From Pseudomonas sp. MWU13-2100 (GTDB taxonomy: Bacteria; Pseudomonadota; Gammaproteobacteria; Pseudomonadales; Pseudomonadaceae), in assembly GCF_023242365.1 (NCBI RefSeq), contig NZ_JALLIX010000001.1, forward strand, positions 248,001 to 312,000: a stretch of 64,000 nt of DNA, read 5' to 3'. Numbering within the stretch: the stretch's first letter is position 1; each line of letters begins with the position of its first letter. The notes below the pieces were generated by a model. The model searched no databases. It saw nothing but the letters and a program-made list of their open reading frames with translations, and was not told the DNA's origin. This document shows positions 25,411 to 34,670 of this stretch, piece by piece. The position numbers were made by a program, and so were the translations under genes.

Positions 25411-28335
25411 ATGCAAGGCAAGTACGGTTCAGAACACGGATTACCGTTGAGCGAGTTGTTGACGTTGGTGCTGATCACCCATAACCGTCCCGCTTTTGCG
25501 CGCCGGGCGGTGAAGTTCTACAGCACCCTGCCTTGCAGGATATTGGTATTGGACTCCTCGACCCAGGTGACCGAAGGTATCGCTGGTGTTTATTCGAGCG
25601 TTGAGTATCGGCATCTGCCACAGTACGGTTACTGGGGGATTCAGACGAAGCTCGCTTATGGCGTGGAGCAGGTCAGTACACCTTATATGGTGTTTGCTGC
25701 GGATGACGATTTTATCGTGCACGACGCACTGGCCGATTCCGTGGCATTTCTGCGGTCGAACCCAGATTACGGTATGTGCCACGGCTATTGCCTGATGTAC
25801 CTGACGCTGGCCAATAGCGTGAGCTATTACCGTCGTGACAAGAAGGTCTGCGAGGACTATGCCTCCGAGAATGCACAGGAGCGCATCATTGACTTCATGC
25901 ATCAATACATTCCTCCGTTCTATGCCGTCCACCGGACTGCCTTGCTGCGCGGCTGGTATTCGGTCATGCCCGAAGGCACGATTTTCCAGTGGCAGGAGAT
26001 CGGTCATGCCTACTACATGTTGGCTAAAGCCAAGGCGCGGATCCTCCCGATTCCTTATGTGGTCCGCGAGATAAACTACGGGGAGTCAGAGCACAAGACC
26101 GAGGTGTTTCACTCGCTGACCTATACGGATGCAAAGTCCGTGGCTGAACGGGAAGCCTTTGCTGAGTTCCTGGCGGCGCAACCCAGCCAGATTGAAGGGC
26201 TCGATCAAGAACAGAGAAAAGTCTTCGCCCTGGAGAGTTTCGAGGCGATGGCCACCAGCTTGCGTACCGGACGCGCCTTGACGGTTGAAATGCTGTTCGA
26301 CTCCACTTGGGTACGGCTTGATAGTCCGCCGGAGCGACGCTTCGGCCCCAAGCAGTACATGGAAATGCCTTACTATAATCAGGTGTTTTTCGATCAGTTG
26401 ACCCAGTTCGAATTCCTGCTCCATGCGATGCCGGCCGGTCGTGTGCAGTTGCAGGGGCTGGAGGGCGTGTGGACCCGTCAAGACGCCCTGATGCGCGCGC
26501 ACAACAACGACACCCCGGAAAGCGTGGCGGACCGCCTGTGGCAGGCCCAGGAGTGCAACCTGTTCAATCGCCGGGTGGTCAAGCGCCTGGCCCGGCAACT
26601 GGAGATTCTCGGCGAAGAGGACGAGGCACGGGATATGTTCGCCTGGGCCGAGCGCCTGGACGCCGTTTCCACCGAAGACAATCGCTCGACCTTCGAGGCG
26701 ATGCTCTCGGGACGCCTGCTCGACTGGCTGCGGGTTCGCGAGCCGTCCGCCGGCGAGCTTGAGGCGATTGATGCTTACCAGGTCGCGCAGGGCAGCGGTC
26801 CGGTCTTCGGCCTGCTGGTACTGGACCTGAACAACGACATCGGCAAGGTGCAGGTTACCCTCGACAGCCTGCTGGAAGGGCACAGCAAGGCGTTCCGCAT
26901 TGTCGTCTTCACCACGGGCGAGCCGCAGGCGGCGACCACCCTGCAGAACACCTTGCACTTTATCCGGGTGACCCCGGGCAACCTGGTCGACAAGTTGAAC
27001 CAGACGATCCGCCAATTGCCCTGCGAGTGGTTGCTGCTGGCCGAGGCGGGTGATGAGTTCACCGCCAGTGGCCTGTTGCGCGCCGGCCTTGAGCTGCGCG
27101 GGGCCGAGGGCTGCCGCGCGGTGGCCACCGATGAGCTTCAGCGCGACGCCAATGGCGCCCTGTCCGATGTGTTCCGTCCGGGCTTCAACCTCGATTTGCT
27201 GCAAAGCGTACCGGCCCTGATGGCCAGGCATTGGTTGATTCGCCGTGAAGTCTTGCTGGAGGTTGGCGGCTACAAGGCCGACTTCAGCAAAGCCCTGGAG
27301 TTCGATCTGTTGCTGCGCTTGATCGAGCAGGGCGGCATGGCCGGACTGGCCCACCTGGACGAACCGTTGCTGATCTCCAGCGTACCGGTGCTCGAAGAGA
27401 ACGCCCATGAACGCCTGGCATTGCTACGCCATCTGGGCACGCGGGGCTACAAGGCTCAGGTTACTTCCCAGAATCCCGGGAGCTACGTTGTCGACTATCG
27501 GCATACCGAGCGTCCGCTGGTGTCGATCATCCTTCACGGTCAGGCGGACTTCGACGAGCTGGAGCGCTGCCTGAGCGCGGTCCTGCAAAAAACCCGCTAC
27601 CTGAAGTACGAAGTGCTGGTGGCCGATCACCCGAGCTATAGCGAAGCCCTCGCCGGCTGGCTCCAGGCACAGCCCCAAGCCGGCAAAGTCAGTGTGTTGC
27701 AATCCGATTGGTCGAGCGCCTCGGCGTTCTGCAACGCGGCGGCACGCCAGGCGCTGGGCGAGTACCTGGTGCTGCTTGCGCAAGACAGCGAAGTGGTCAA
27801 CCCCAACTGGATCGAGTCGCTGCTCAACCAGGCCCTGCGCCCGGAAGTCGGTGTGGTCGGTGCCAAGCTCTACAGCCGTGATACGAAGATTTCCCAGGCC
27901 GGGCTGATTCTCGGCTTGAACGGCGGTGTCGGTTCGCCTTTTGTCGGCGAGAAGACGGATGCCAAGGGTTATATGCAGCGGCTGGCGGTGGAGCAGAATT
28001 ATTCGGCAGTCTCGGCGGTGTGCCTGATGGTGCGCAAGGCGTTCTTCGAGGCGGTCGGTGGTCTGGATGAAGACGACTTCGCCGAAGCCTTCGCCGATGT
28101 CGATCTGTGCCTCAAGATCGGCCAGGTCGGCGGTCTGGTATCGTGGACGCCGCAGGTACAGGTGTTCCACCCGGGCCTGCTGCCCGAGGCGCCGGAGGCC
28201 CTGGTCGCCCTGCGCGAGAAGTGGGCGGCGAACTTCCAGCAGGATTGCGCTTATAACCCTCACCTGTCGTTGACAGGCAAGGGCTTCAGCATGGGCAGTG
28301 CCAGCCCTGTGGGGTGGGTGCAGTTGCTCGTTTAA
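25411..28335 (+). CDS. Second giant glycosyltransferase, chimeric
   Basis: A 974-residue protein. Residues about 15-290 form a GT2-like fold (LTLVLITHNRPAFARRAV, acid cluster FAADDDFIVHD near residue 97). A helical TPR-like stretch follows (about 350-440). Residues about 455-940 are a tandem GT2-like module clearly paralogous to the middle of the 15360-18953 protein: both share RPEVGVVG.KL, CLMVRK and VDLCLKIG. Base composition shifts abruptly near 26400: lines before it count 26-32 G+C of 60, lines after it 38-43. This suggests fusion of an acquired N-terminal half to a resident module. Likely role: a glycosyltransferase of the flagellin or a linked surface glycan. Confidence 0.82.
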   Translation: MQGKYGSEHGLPLSELLTLVLITHNRPAFARRAVKFYSTLPCRILVLDSSTQVTEGIAGVYSSVEYRHLPQYGYWGIQTKLAYGVEQVSTPYMVFAADDDFIVHDALADSVAFLRSNPDYGMCHGYCLMYLTLANSVSYYRRDKKVCEDYASENAQERIIDFMHQYIPPFYAVHRTALLRGWYSVMPEGTIFQWQEIGHAYYMLAKAKARILPIPYVVREINYGESEHKTEVFHSLTYTDAKSVAEREAFAEFLAAQPSQIEGLDQEQRKVFALESFEAMATSLRTGRALTVEMLFDSTWVRLDSPPERRFGPKQYMEMPYYNQVFFDQLTQFEFLLHAMPAGRVQLQGLEGVWTRQDALMRAHNNDTPESVADRLWQAQECNLFNRRVVKRLARQLEILGEEDEARDMFAWAERLDAVSTEDNRSTFEAMLSGRLLDWLRVREPSAGELEAIDAYQVAQGSGPVFGLLVLDLNNDIGKVQVTLDSLLEGHSKAFRIVVFTTGEPQAATTLQNTLHFIRVTPGNLVDKLNQTIRQLPCEWLLLAEAGDEFTASGLLRAGLELRGAEGCRAVATDELQRDANGALSDVFRPGFNLDLLQSVPALMARHWLIRREVLLEVGGYKADFSKALEFDLLLRLIEQGGMAGLAHLDEPLLISSVPVLEENAHERLALLRHLGTRGYKAQVTSQNPGSYVVDYRHTERPLVSIILHGQADFDELERCLSAVLQKTRYLKYEVLVADHPSYSEALAGWLQAQPQAGKVSVLQSDWSSASAFCNAAARQALGEYLVLLAQDSEVVNPNWIESLLNQALRPEVGVVGAKLYSRDTKISQAGLILGLNGGVGSPFVGEKTDAKGYMQRLAVEQNYSAVSAVCLMVRKAFFEAVGGLDEDDFAEAFADVDLCLKIGQVGGLVSWTPQVQVFHPGLLPEAPEALVALREKWAANFQQDCAYNPHLSLTGKGFSMGSASPVGWVQLLV

Positions 28336-28364
28336 GCCTGCAGACAGCTAAAGGGACTCACGGT

Positions 28365-29366
28365 ATGTTCAACGGCAAATCGATTTTCATCTCAGGCGGT
28401 ACCGGCTCGTTCGGTCGCAACTTCATCCGTCGTCTGCTGGAACAGTACCAGCCGCGGCGGGTGGTGGTGTTCTCGCGCGACGAGCTCAAGCAGTACGAGA
28501 TGCAGCAGACCTTCAACGCGCCGTGCATGCGCTATTTTCTCGGTGATGTCCGGGATGCCGAGCGCTTGCGCCTGGCCATGCGCGGTATCGATTTTGTCGT
28601 GCATGCCGCGGCCCTGAAACAGGTGCCGGCGGCCGAGTACAACCCCACCGAGTGCATTCGTACCAACGTCAATGGTGCGGAAAACATCATTGCCGCGGCC
28701 ATCGACAATGGCGTGCAGAAGGTCGTCGCCCTGTCCACCGACAAGGCGGCCAGCCCGATCAACCTCTACGGGGCCACCAAACTGCTGTCGGACAAGCTGT
28801 TCGTCGCCGCCAACAACATCGCCGGCGAACAGGCCACCCGCTTTGCCGTGGTGCGCTACGGCAACGTGGCCGGCTCACGGGGGTCGGTGGTGCCGTTCTT
28901 CAGCAAACTGATCGCCGAGGGGGCTCGGGAACTGCCAATCACCGACGAGCGCATGACCCGCTTCTGGATCACCCTCGACCATGGGGTGCAGTTCGTGCTC
29001 GACAGCTTCGCCCGTATGCACGGCGGTGAAGTGTTCGTACCGAAGATCCCGTCGATCCGCATTGTCGACCTGGCGTCCGGCATGGCCGCGCACCTGCCGC
29101 ACAAACCGGTGGGCATTCGTCCGGGCGAGAAGCTGCATGAGTTGATGGTACCGTTGGACGATGCGCGCATGACCCTGGAGTTCGCCGACCACTACACCAT
29201 CCAGCCATCGATCCGTTTCACCAGCCTCGATGTCGATTTCGCCGTGGACGGCCTGGGCGAACGCGGCAGGGCGGTGGGCGAGGACTTCGAATACCGTTCC
29301 GATACCAACCCCGACTTTCTCGACGTGATGCAGATTGCCGATCTGCATGCCGGGCTACCGGTATGA
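28365..29366 (+). CDS. pseB: UDP-GlcNAc 4,6-dehydratase (inverting) PseB
   Basis: A 333-residue SDR enzyme and first step of pseudaminic acid synthesis: UDP-GlcNAc to UDP-2-acetamido-2,6-dideoxy-L-arabino-4-hexulose. The NADP-binding loop is SGGTGSFG (10-17). STDKA gives Asp125-Lys126, and NLYGATK gives Tyr134 and Lys138. ALKQVPAAEYNP and the PGEKLHE segment are diagnostic for PseB/FlaA1. I use ATG 28365 with GGGA upstream rather than a longer frame running into the previous stop. It overlaps pseC by four bases. Confidence 0.96.
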   Translation: MFNGKSIFISGGTGSFGRNFIRRLLEQYQPRRVVVFSRDELKQYEMQQTFNAPCMRYFLGDVRDAERLRLAMRGIDFVVHAAALKQVPAAEYNPTECIRTNVNGAENIIAAAIDNGVQKVVALSTDKAASPINLYGATKLLSDKLFVAANNIAGEQATRFAVVRYGNVAGSRGSVVPFFSKLIAEGARELPITDERMTRFWITLDHGVQFVLDSFARMHGGEVFVPKIPSIRIVDLASGMAAHLPHKPVGIRPGEKLHELMVPLDDARMTLEFADHYTIQPSIRFTSLDVDFAVDGLGERGRAVGEDFEYRSDTNPDFLDVMQIADLHAGLPV

Positions 29367-30532
29367 CGCCTTATCAGATTCCTTATGGTTGCCAGAGCAT
29401 CGAACAGGACGATATCGATGCCGTGGTCGCGGTGCTCAAGTCGCCCTGGTTGACCCAGGGGCCGACCATCCCGCGCTTCGAGGCGGCGCTGGCCGAACAT
29501 TGCCAGGCCGATTTTGCCGTGGCCGTGTGCAATGCCACGGCGGCCTTGCATATTGCCTGCCTGGCCGCGGGCCTGGGGCCGGGGGACCGTTTGTGGACCA
29601 GCCCGAATACCTTTGTCGCCTCGGCCAACTGCGGCCGCTACTGTGGCGCCGAGGTGGACTTCGTCGACATCGATCCGCTGACCTTGAACCTCGATGCCGG
29701 CCTGCTGGCGCAGAAACTCGAGGTCGCCGAGGCGGCCGGGTGCCTGCCCAAGGTCGTGGTGGCCGTAGCCTTCGCCGGCCAGAGCTGCGATATGCGCACC
29801 ATCGCCGGATTGTCCGAGCGCTATGGCTTCACGCTGATCGAGGATGCGTCCCATGCGGTCGGCGCGTCCTACCTCGGACGACCGGTGGGTTGTGGTGCCT
29901 TTGCCGCGATGACCATTTTCAGTTTCCATCCGGTGAAGATCATCACCTCGGCCGAAGGCGGCATGGTCCTGACCAACCGTCCTGAACTGGCCGAGCGCTT
30001 GCGCCGTCTGCGCAGCCACGGGATTACCGCCGATCCGGCGCAGATGAACGTCCCCGCGCAGGGGCTGTGGTACTACCAGCAACTGGAGCTGGGTTTCAAT
30101 TACCGGATGACCGACCTGCACGCCGCGCTGGGCCTGTCGCAAACGGCCCGGCTCGACAGCTTTGTCGCCCGTCGCCGTGAACTGGCTGCCCGCTATGAGC
30201 GTTTGCTGGCTGACCTGCCGCTGCAACTGCCAGTGGCCCAGGCCGGTGCCGAATCCGCCTGGCACCTGTACGTGGTGCGCTTGCAGCTTGAACAGATGAA
30301 GGTCAGCCAGCGCGACGTTTTCGACGCCCTGCGCGCCGCCGGTATCGGCGTGAACCTGCATTACATTCCCGTGCACCTGCAACCCTACTACCGCGAGCAG
30401 GGCTTCAAGGACGGCGACTTCCCCGAAGCCGAGCGTTACTTCGGCGAAGCCGTCAGCCTGCCGTTGTTCCCGCTGCTCACTGAGGCGCAGCAGGACTATG
30501 TGGTTGAACAGTTACGAAACCTTGTCGGTTAA
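29363..30532 (+). CDS. pseC: UDP-4-keto sugar aminotransferase PseC
   Basis: A 389-residue PLP enzyme that aminates C4 of the PseB product to UDP-4-amino-4,6-dideoxy-N-acetyl-beta-L-altrosamine. The start SPWLTQGPTIPRFE and the PLP lysine (Lys192 in FSFHPVKIITSAEGGM) are typical of PseC, as is the C-terminal GVNLHYIPVHLQPYY. It is distinct from the aminotransferase at 22819, which serves the CDP pathway. ATGA overlap with pseB. Confidence 0.96.
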   Translation: MTPYQIPYGCQSIEQDDIDAVVAVLKSPWLTQGPTIPRFEAALAEHCQADFAVAVCNATAALHIACLAAGLGPGDRLWTSPNTFVASANCGRYCGAEVDFVDIDPLTLNLDAGLLAQKLEVAEAAGCLPKVVVAVAFAGQSCDMRTIAGLSERYGFTLIEDASHAVGASYLGRPVGCGAFAAMTIFSFHPVKIITSAEGGMVLTNRPELAERLRRLRSHGITADPAQMNVPAQGLWYYQQLELGFNYRMTDLHAALGLSQTARLDSFVARRRELAARYERLLADLPLQLPVAQAGAESAWHLYVVRLQLEQMKVSQRDVFDALRAAGIGVNLHYIPVHLQPYYREQGFKDGDFPEAERYFGEAVSLPLFPLLTEAQQDYVVEQLRNLVG

Positions 30533-30566
30533 ACGACGCCCAATGGCCCTAGGATAAACACCCGAG

Positions 30567-31187
30567 ATGCGTGAGTTCAGCGAACAGGAAGTGTTCTGGC
30601 GTGGCGAGTTCGGCGATCAATACGTGGGCCGCAACCAGGGGCAGGCGCTGATCGCCGCCAACCTGGCGCTGTTCGCCAAGGCCCTGGCGCGCACCGGTCG
30701 GCTCGCCAGCCTGCTGGAGCTGGGTACCAACACCGGCAACAACCTGCAGGCCCTGCGTCAGCTCCTGCCTGAATGTGCCCTGCAGGGCGTGGAGATCAAC
30801 GCCAAGGCCTGCGAGCAGGCACGCGAGTTGGGCATCGCTGAAATCTGGCACGGCTCGTTGTTCGATTACCCGCGCGAGCGTACTTTCGACCTGACCCTGA
30901 GCAAGGGCGTGCTGATCCATCTGGCGCCCGAACTGCTGGCAACAGCCTATGAGCAGCTGTATGCGCTGAGCGGACGCTATATCCTGATTGCCGAGTACTA
31001 CAATCCGGTGCCGGTGGAAGTGTCCTATCGTGGTAACAGCGGCAAGTTGTTCAAGCGCGACTTCGCCGGGGAAATGCTCGAGCGTTACCCGGATCTGCAA
31101 CTGCTGGACTACGGCTTCAGTTATCACCGCGATCCGCAGTTCCCGACCGATGATATCAACTGGTTCCTGTTGGAAAAACGCCCTTGA
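30567..31187 (+). CDS. Pseudaminic acid biosynthesis-associated methylase
   Basis: A 206-residue class I methyltransferase (LLELGTNTGNNLQAL as AdoMet motif I; GVEINAKACEQAREL as motif II). The N-terminal SEQEVFWRGEFGDQY and the LSKGVLIHL and AEYYNPVPVEVSYRG blocks match the small methylase commonly found inside pse clusters. It presumably methylates a pseudaminic acid intermediate or product, but the exact acceptor is not established. It sits 34 bases after pseC and overlaps pseF by four. Confidence 0.85.
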   Translation: MREFSEQEVFWRGEFGDQYVGRNQGQALIAANLALFAKALARTGRLASLLELGTNTGNNLQALRQLLPECALQGVEINAKACEQARELGIAEIWHGSLFDYPRERTFDLTLSKGVLIHLAPELLATAYEQLYALSGRYILIAEYYNPVPVEVSYRGNSGKLFKRDFAGEMLERYPDLQLLDYGFSYHRDPQFPTDDINWFLLEKRP

Positions 31188-31894
31188 ATGCGATTGCAAT
31201 CATTCCGGCGCGCGGTGGCAGCAAGCGCATTGCGCGCAAGAATCTCAAGCTGTTCCATGGCGAGCCGATGATTGCCCGCTCGATTCGCCTGGCGCTCGAT
31301 TCGGGCTTGTTCGAGCGCGTGCTCGTCAGTACCGATGACGAGGAGATCGCCACCCTGGCCCTGGCCCGGGGCGCAGAGGTTCCCTTTATGCGTCCGGCGG
31401 CGCTGGCCGATGACTTCACCGGCACGGCGGCGGTGATGGCGCATGCCGTGGCGGCCCTGCGCCAGGCCGACGATGACTTTGCATTGGCCTGCTGCATCTA
31501 TGCCACGGCACCCTTGCTGCAGAAGCGCTTTCTGCACCAGGGGCGTGACCTGCTGCTGGAGCATCCCGACAAGTCCTTTGCGTTTTCGGTCTGCGAGTTC
31601 GGTTTCCCTGTGCAGCGTGCGCTGACGCTCGATGAGACGGGCGCGTTGACAGCGCTGTACCCCGAATATCGCCTGACCCGTTCGCAGGACCTGCCCGCGG
31701 CCTTTCAGGACGCCGGGCAGTTCTACTGGGGGCGCGGCGAAGCCTGGCTCAGGGGCGACGTGCTGTATTCGGAAAAAAGCCTGCCGGTCATCCTGCCACG
31801 CTATCTGGTCGAGGACATCGACACCGAAGAGGATTGGCGGCGCGCCGAGTATCTTTACAGTGCCTTGCTGGCCAGTGGAGAGCTGCAAGCATGA
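31184..31894 (+). CDS. pseF: Pseudaminic acid cytidylyltransferase PseF
   Basis: A 236-residue CMP-sugar synthetase that activates pseudaminic acid with CTP, the last step of the pathway. The CTP-binding IPARGGSKRIARKN lies at 7-20. Further on, VSTDDEEIATLA and CCIYATAPLL are family blocks, and the C-terminal VEDIDTEEDW is a metal-binding segment. The start is TTG 31184, overlapping the previous TGA (TTGA). Its TGA overlaps the pseG ATG by three bases. Confidence 0.95.
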   Translation: MNAIAIIPARGGSKRIARKNLKLFHGEPMIARSIRLALDSGLFERVLVSTDDEEIATLALARGAEVPFMRPAALADDFTGTAAVMAHAVAALRQADDDFALACCIYATAPLLQKRFLHQGRDLLLEHPDKSFAFSVCEFGFPVQRALTLDETGALTALYPEYRLTRSQDLPAAFQDAGQFYWGRGEAWLRGDVLYSEKSLPVILPRYLVEDIDTEEDWRRAEYLYSALLASGELQA

Positions 31895-33396
31895 GAGTGC
31901 TGATCCGTGCGGATGCCTCGCCGGCCATTGGCAGCGGGCATGTGGCGCGTTGCCTGACCCTCGCCCAGGTGTTGCGCAGTGGCGGCGCCGAGGTGTTGTT
32001 TGCCTGTCGGGCCTTGCCCGGGCATTCGCTGGCGCGCATCGCCGAGCAGGGCTTTCGCGCCCTGGCGCTGCCTGCCGAATACGCGGGCGAGGAGCCCGGC
32101 GTGGGCATCGAGGCGCCCTTGCCATGGCAGGCGGATATCGTCGCGCTGGGTACCTGCCTGGGCGCCGAGCCGAGGTTCGACTGGATTGTCGTCGATCACT
32201 ATGGCCTCGATCACGCCTGGCAAACCGCCGCTCGCCAGTGGGCGCGGCACATTGCGGCCATCGACGACCTGAATAATCGCCGGCATGCCGTGGATATCCT
32301 TTTCGATCAGAATTTCACTGCCGGCGATCCCGAGTATGCCAATCGTTGCTTGCAGCCCTGCCGTGAGCTCTTCGGTCCGCGTTACGCGCTGATTCGTGAC
32401 GAGTTCTGCCAAGGTCCGCTGCCCATTATCACGCAAGCCCGTCGGGTGCTGGTGAATTTTGGTGGCCTGGACGCGGCCGGTGAAACCTGGAAAGCCATGC
32501 TTGCCCTGGCGGATTTCAGCGAGTTGGAAGTGGACTTTATCGCCGGCACCGCCAACCCGATGCTGGCGTCGATCGAGGCCATGGCGGCTGGGCGTGCGCG
32601 GTGGCGGGTGCAGACCTTTGTCAGCGATTTCGCCGCGCTGATGGCCCGGGCCGACCTGTTCATCGGGGCCGGTGGCGGTACCAGCTGGGAACGTGCGGTC
32701 CTTGGCCTGCCGACCTTGTGCATTGCGGTGGCGGAAAATCAGCGGGCGAATGCCGAGCGACTGGCGGCGGCCGGGGTACATGTCTATCTGGGTAGCAGCG
32801 ACGAGGTGAGTGTCGACAGCCTGCGCCAGGCCATCGGTTTTGTCCTGGGCAACGTCAGTTTACGGCGTAGCCTGGCCGAACAATCGCGGCGTCTGGTGGA
32901 CGGGCTGGGCGCGCGGCGCTTCGCCGTGGCCTTGGCCGGTGCCAGCCTGGCCCTGCGTCCGGCCACGGCGGAGGATTCGCGGCTGTTGTTCGACGGGCGC
33001 AATGCCGAGTCGGTGCGGCGCGTCTCGTTGAGTCCCGAGCCTATCGGTTGGGCGGCGCACCAGGCCTGGTTGGCCGCGAGCCTGCTCAATCCGGGGCGCC
33101 TGCTGTTGATCGCCGAGGCCAGTGATGGCCCGGTGGGCGTGCTGCGCTATGATCTGGCCGGCAGTCGCGCCGAAGTCTCGCTGTATCTGTTGCAAGACCG
33201 CGCCGGCCTCGGCTGGGGCCGGGCGCTGCTGGCCCGTGGCGAAGCCGCCGTATGCGCGCACTGGCCGCAGGTGACGGTGATCGACGCCCAGGTACTGCCG
33301 GACAACCCGGCTTCCCTCGAATTGTTTCGTCACGGCGGCTATGTCCAGTCGATCTGCCGTTTCGAGCGTGTGGTAAAGGATCAGCACCATGACTAG
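31891..33396 (+). CDS. pseG: PseG-PseH fusion: UDP-sugar hydrolase plus GNAT acetyltransferase
   Basis: A 501-residue protein. Residues 1 to about 345 are PseG, the hydrolase that removes UDP from the diacetamido-trideoxy-altrose: ADASPAIGSGHVARCL with the catalytic His17, then the GT-B-like C-terminal half (LVNFGGLDAAG, FIGAGGGTSWERA). Residues about 350-495 form a GNAT domain (LRPATAEDSRLLF, GLGWGRALLARGEAAV, VLPDNPASLELF) that takes the place of PseH, the N4-acetyltransferase. No separate pseH is present in the cluster. Starting at ATG 31891 overlaps pseF; the stop overlaps pseI by eight bases. Confidence 0.92.
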   Translation: MRVLIRADASPAIGSGHVARCLTLAQVLRSGGAEVLFACRALPGHSLARIAEQGFRALALPAEYAGEEPGVGIEAPLPWQADIVALGTCLGAEPRFDWIVVDHYGLDHAWQTAARQWARHIAAIDDLNNRRHAVDILFDQNFTAGDPEYANRCLQPCRELFGPRYALIRDEFCQGPLPIITQARRVLVNFGGLDAAGETWKAMLALADFSELEVDFIAGTANPMLASIEAMAAGRARWRVQTFVSDFAALMARADLFIGAGGGTSWERAVLGLPTLCIAVAENQRANAERLAAAGVHVYLGSSDEVSVDSLRQAIGFVLGNVSLRRSLAEQSRRLVDGLGARRFAVALAGASLALRPATAEDSRLLFDGRNAESVRRVSLSPEPIGWAAHQAWLAASLLNPGRLLLIAEASDGPVGVLRYDLAGSRAEVSLYLLQDRAGLGWGRALLARGEAAVCAHWPQVTVIDAQVLPDNPASLELFRHGGYVQSICRFERVVKDQHHD

Positions 33397-34441
33397 TTTC
33401 AAGATCGGCCAGCGGCTGATCGGCGCGGACGCGCCACCGTTCATCATTGCCGAGATGAGCGGCAACCATAACCAGTCGCTCGAGCTGGCGCTGCAAATTG
33501 TCGAGGCCGCGGCCAAGGCCGGCGCCCATGCGCTCAAGCTGCAGACCTATACCGCCGAGACCATGACCCTGGACCTGGACGAAGGCGAGTTCTTCATCCA
33601 GGACCCGACCAGCCTGTGGGCCGGCTCGTCGCTCTATGCCCTGTATGAAAAGGCCCATACGCCCTGGGAGTGGCATGCGCCGATCTTCGCCCGCGCCCGG
33701 GAGCTGGGCATGCTGGCGTTTTCCACGCCCTTCGATGAAACGGCGGTGGACTTTCTCGAAAGCCTCGACGTACCGGCCTACAAGATCGCCAGTTTTGAAA
33801 ATACCGACCTGCCGTTGATCCGCCGCGTGGCCGCGACCGGCAAGCCGCTGATCATGTCCACCGGCATGGCCAGTGTCGCCGAGCTCGATGAGAGCGTGCG
33901 CGCCGCCCGGGCCGCCGGTTGCCAGGACCTGATACTGCTCAAATGCACCAGTACCTATCCGGCCAGTCCGGCCAACAGCCATGTGCGGACCATTCCTCAT
34001 CTGCGCGAATTGTTCGGCTGCCAGGTCGGTTTGTCCGATCACTCCATGGGCGTGGGGGTGGCGGTGGCGGCGGTGGCACTGGGGGCGACGGTGGTGGAAA
34101 AGCATTTCACCCTGGACCGGGCCGCTGGCGGTGTGGACTCAAGCTTTTCCCTGGAACCCGCCGAGCTGGCCAGCCTGGTGCTCGAGACCGAGCGCGCCTG
34201 GCAAGCCCTGGGCCAGGTGCACTACGGCGTCACCGAGGCCGAGCGCAAGTCCCTGGTGTATCGCCGCTCGCTGTATGTGACCCGGGACATGGCGGCGGGG
34301 GAGACCTTCAGCGCCGACAATCTGCGGGCGATTCGCCCCGGCCTGGGATTGGCGCCCAGACATCTCGACGCCGTGCTCGGGCGCAGCGCCCGGCAGGCCC
34401 TCAAGCGCGGCACGCCGCTGGCGTGGTCGTTGGTCGAATAA
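33389..34441 (+). CDS. pseI: Pseudaminic acid synthase PseI
   Basis: A 350-residue synthase that condenses the PseG product with phosphoenolpyruvate to give pseudaminic acid. The N-terminal NeuB-type barrel shows PFIIAEMSGNHNQSLE, LKLQTYTAETMTLD, STGMASVAELDE and CTSTYPASP. The C-terminal SAF (antifreeze-like) domain shows YVTRDMAAGETFSADNLRAIRPG and GRSARQALKRGTPL. It is the last gene of the pse run; 229 bases without a gene follow. Confidence 0.96.
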   Translation: MTSFKIGQRLIGADAPPFIIAEMSGNHNQSLELALQIVEAAAKAGAHALKLQTYTAETMTLDLDEGEFFIQDPTSLWAGSSLYALYEKAHTPWEWHAPIFARARELGMLAFSTPFDETAVDFLESLDVPAYKIASFENTDLPLIRRVAATGKPLIMSTGMASVAELDESVRAARAAGCQDLILLKCTSTYPASPANSHVRTIPHLRELFGCQVGLSDHSMGVGVAVAAVALGATVVEKHFTLDRAAGGVDSSFSLEPAELASLVLETERAWQALGQVHYGVTEAERKSLVYRRSLYVTRDMAAGETFSADNLRAIRPGLGLAPRHLDAVLGRSARQALKRGTPLAWSLVE

Positions 34442-34617
34442 CCCTTTGTGCGGCCGATTCGGCAAAATAGCGTGACCTGCGAGTCATAACGCGCATCTTC
34501 ACTGTATTGTATTGCGCTGGAAGATGGCGCCTGGCTCGTAACCGGTCTGGTGGTAGCCCTTTGTACTTCTGGCAGCCGTTCCCTGGTGGATGGCGTCAAA
34601 TCTCTGTTTGTCGGCAG

Positions 34618-34644
34618 CCCTCGGTCCTGGTGAACGAGGGTTTT
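34618..34644 (+). terminator. Weak stem-loop with T-run upstream of the ketoacyl synthase
   Basis: CCCTCG (34618-34623) and CGAGGG (34635-34640) pair around an 11-base loop and are followed by TTTT. It ends 27 bases before the next ATG, so it may be a terminator or a 5' leader hairpin. The rest of the 34442-34670 gap shows no -24/-12 or sigma-28 element. Confidence 0.45.
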
Positions 34645-34670
34645 CAGCTGTTTATTATTGGGAAGCCGTA

